NCBI GenBank assembly: GCA_013373385.1
Contig: JABXHX010000007.1
Location: forward strand, 1-64,000
Length of the DNA: 64,000 nucleotides
Reading direction: 5' to 3'
Source: Flavobacteriaceae bacterium
GTDB lineage: Bacteria; Bacteroidota; Bacteroidia; Flavobacteriales; Flavobacteriaceae
Shown here: positions 62,576-64,000 of the stretch, piece after piece
How positions within the stretch are numbered: the stretch's first letter is position 1
How the letters are laid out: the number at the start of each line of letters is the position of its first letter
The notes under the pieces: generated by a model
What the model saw: the letters and a program-made list of their open reading frames with translations, nothing else
What the model was told of the DNA's origin: nothing
Database searches by the model: none
Position numbers and translations under genes: made by a program

Positions 62576-62639
62576 TGTCATCTCGAGCGGAGTCGAGAGA
62601 TCTATATAATGAGATTCCTCCACGTTGGTCGGAATGACA
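62576..62639. repeat. Dispersed repeat element, long copy (64 bp, self-complementary ends)
   Basis: The ends TGTCAT and ATGACA are complementary. The left half has CTCGAG/GTCGAG-type internal pairing; the right half (62610-62639) repeats the 30-bp unit at 16695-16724 with only the five middle bases changed. It lies between the divergent ung and mutS2 genes. Confidence 0.7.
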
Positions 62640-62660
62640 AAGTAAATCAAAGATAGTATT

Positions 62661-64000
62661 TTGGCCAAGAACATTTCAGAAAAAACATTACAAGATTTAG
62701 AATTTGCAACTGTTTTAGAACAGGTTTCAGCATCGTGTATTTCTGAATTAGGAAAAGAATTGGTTTTAAATATTACTCCGATTGATGATAGAGAATTATT
62801 GCAACAAGAATTGCAATTGGTTAACGAATATGTATCTTCTTTTATCAGCGAAAATCGCATTCCGAATCACGGTTTTGAAAACATTTCGCAAGAGATATTT
62901 ACACTAAATATTGAAAACAGTTTTTTAGAAGCTTCTGCTTTTTTAAAAATAGCTTCGGTTTCTGAAACGGTGAATGAATTACTGAAATTCTTTAAAAAAT
63001 TCAACAGTTACTTTCCAACCTTACATCATATCAGTCAAGATATAGAATTTACAACAGCTATTATTGATGCTATTTCTAAGATTATCACTTCTTATGGGGA
63101 AGTTGCAAACAATGCCTCTTCGCTACTAAAAGAGCTTCGAAAAGACATTCATAAAATTAGAGGTAAAATTGGCGAAAGCTTTACTAGAGATTTAAGCAAG
63201 TATTCGGCAGCTGGATATTTAGATGATATTAGAGAAACAGTCATCGATAATCATAGAGTGTTGGCTGTATTGGCCATGCACAGACGTAAAGTTAAAGGAA
63301 ACTTTTTAGGTTCTTCTAAATCTGGAAACATCGTTTATATTGCACCGCAAGCTACGTTAAATTACGATAGAGAACTGCAAAATCTAATCTATGAAGAGCA
63401 ACAAGAAGTTACCAAAATATTAAAAGAATTAGCAGCAACAATTCGTCCGTATGTTCCTTTATTACAAAGCTACTTAGACTATTTAGCACATCTAGATTGC
63501 ATTGCTGCAAAAGCTAAATATGCACATAAGCAAAACGCTATTTTACCAAGCATTTCTCAAGAGAAGAAAATCAAATTGATTGATGCGTTTCATCCTATTT
63601 TGTGGATGAAAAATAATACGCAAGGAATAGATACTGTTCCTCAATCTATTACTCTGAATCAACAACAGCAAATTATTGTAATTTCTGGACCTAACGCTGG
63701 TGGAAAAAGTATCACACTTAAAACCATTGGTTTGTTACAAGTAATGCTACAGAGTGGTTTGTTAATTCCTGTTGATGAAAAAAGTGAAACCTATATTTTT
63801 GACACCATTTTAACGGATATCGGAGATAATCAATCGATTGAAAACCAATTAAGTACATACAGTTACCGATTAAAAAACATGCGTTACTTTTTACGTAAGT
63901 GTAATAAAAACACCTTGTTTTTAATTGATGAATTTGGTACGGGTTCTGACCCTGAATTGGGTGGTGCTTTGGCAGAGATTTTCTTAGAAGAATTTTATCA
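62661..64000 (+). CDS. mutS2: Endonuclease MutS2, 5' part (runs off the window)
   Basis: The frame stays open to the window edge: about 446 codons of a protein usually over 700 long. It begins at TTG 62661 (MAKNISEKTLQDLEFATVLEQVS); an in-frame stop at 62643 and no nearer ATG make TTG the best start. The MutS core, lever (long helical region) and ATPase are visible: Walker A GPNAGGKS at about residue 343 and Walker B LFLIDEFGTGSDP at about 420. MutS2 acts against recombination intermediates or at collided ribosomes, not in mismatch repair. The C-terminal Smr domain would lie beyond the window. Confidence 0.93.
   Translation, partial: MAKNISEKTLQDLEFATVLEQVSASCISELGKELVLNITPIDDRELLQQELQLVNEYVSSFISENRIPNHGFENISQEIFTLNIENSFLEASAFLKIASVSETVNELLKFFKKFNSYFPTLHHISQDIEFTTAIIDAISKIITSYGEVANNASSLLKELRKDIHKIRGKIGESFTRDLSKYSAAGYLDDIRETVIDNHRVLAVLAMHRRKVKGNFLGSSKSGNIVYIAPQATLNYDRELQNLIYEEQQEVTKILKELAATIRPYVPLLQSYLDYLAHLDCIAAKAKYAHKQNAILPSISQEKKIKLIDAFHPILWMKNNTQGIDTVPQSITLNQQQQIIVISGPNAGGKSITLKTIGLLQVMLQSGLLIPVDEKSETYIFDTILTDIGDNQSIENQLSTYSYRLKNMRYFLRKCNKNTLFLIDEFGTGSDPELGGALAEIFLEEFY

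Overview
The window reads as a chromosomal segment of a marine-type member of the Flavobacteriia (phylum Bacteroidota). The DNA is strongly AT-rich. Many genes have the Bacteroidota promoter -7 element TAnnTTTG and no Shine-Dalgarno sequence. The gene content is typical of the class: bacillithiol (BshB1), a probable sulfonolipid (capnine-type) gene pair, DUF6452/DUF6048, a CCC-motif membrane protein, a QEGLA-motif DUF1704 protein and an AONS-fold acyltransferase. No prophage, insertion sequence, CRISPR array or integrase was seen. It looks like ordinary core and near-core chromosome. Genus cannot be fixed from what I see.

Layout. 1-2.9 kb: end of a tRNA, a Na+/solute symporter with a possible attenuated leader, and an ECF sigma factor unit (promoter, strongly folded leader, sigma gene, unlisted 47-codon gene, terminator). 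3-7 kb: uvrA and a membrane protein. 7-15.6 kb: a surface/signalling block with a VIT-vWA protein, a caspase-like lipoprotein, a Reg_prop/LytS-type sensor kinase, a metallophosphoesterase, a LytTR regulator, and an XRE regulator convergent with an unknown gene. 15.8-24.6 kb: tRNA-His, bshB1, a Cys/Met-metabolism PLP enzyme, a MATE pump, DUF2520-kdsC-DUF2147, heptamer repeat arrays, pcm, an Idh-type dehydrogenase, a hydroxybutyryl-CoA dehydrogenase and a PagL-like protein. 24.6-29 kb: a MacAB-type tripartite exporter operon. 30-35.5 kb: a tight five-gene operon (GltP-type symporter, GshB-like ATP-grasp ligase, sulfurtransferase, N-formylglutamate amidohydrolase, DUF1704). 35.6-39.7 kb: NUDIX and PlsC genes, then divergent dps/oxyR with a LysR-type T-N11-A operator between them. 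39.7-45 kb: an ABC-F protein with a degenerate second ATP site, a lipoprotein, and a DEAD-box helicase behind a leader that can form two mutually exclusive hairpins. 45-53.6 kb: the sulfonolipid-type pair, oligopeptidase B, YbaB, rocD, and a second ECF sigma operon. 53.7-64 kb: a uracil-C5 rRNA methyltransferase, DUF6452/6048, a 2OG oxygenase, SUI1, a DUF1835/nucleoside phosphorylase/signal-less binding-protein operon, an unlisted small lipoprotein, a methyltransferase, ung, and the 5' part of mutS2, which runs off the window.

The most novel signals are regulatory rather than enzymatic: the 15-bp closed leader abutting the sigma start codon, the competing hairpins before the helicase, 21-bp-spaced direct repeats before the VIT-vWA operon with a LytTR regulator nearby, and a TAGTA...TACTA inverted repeat before both genes of the convergent XRE pair. 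The best candidate for an uncharacterised pathway is the DUF1704 / N-formylglutamate amidohydrolase / GshB-like operon. All functional names are from recognition of motifs and family resemblance by eye; no database search was run.
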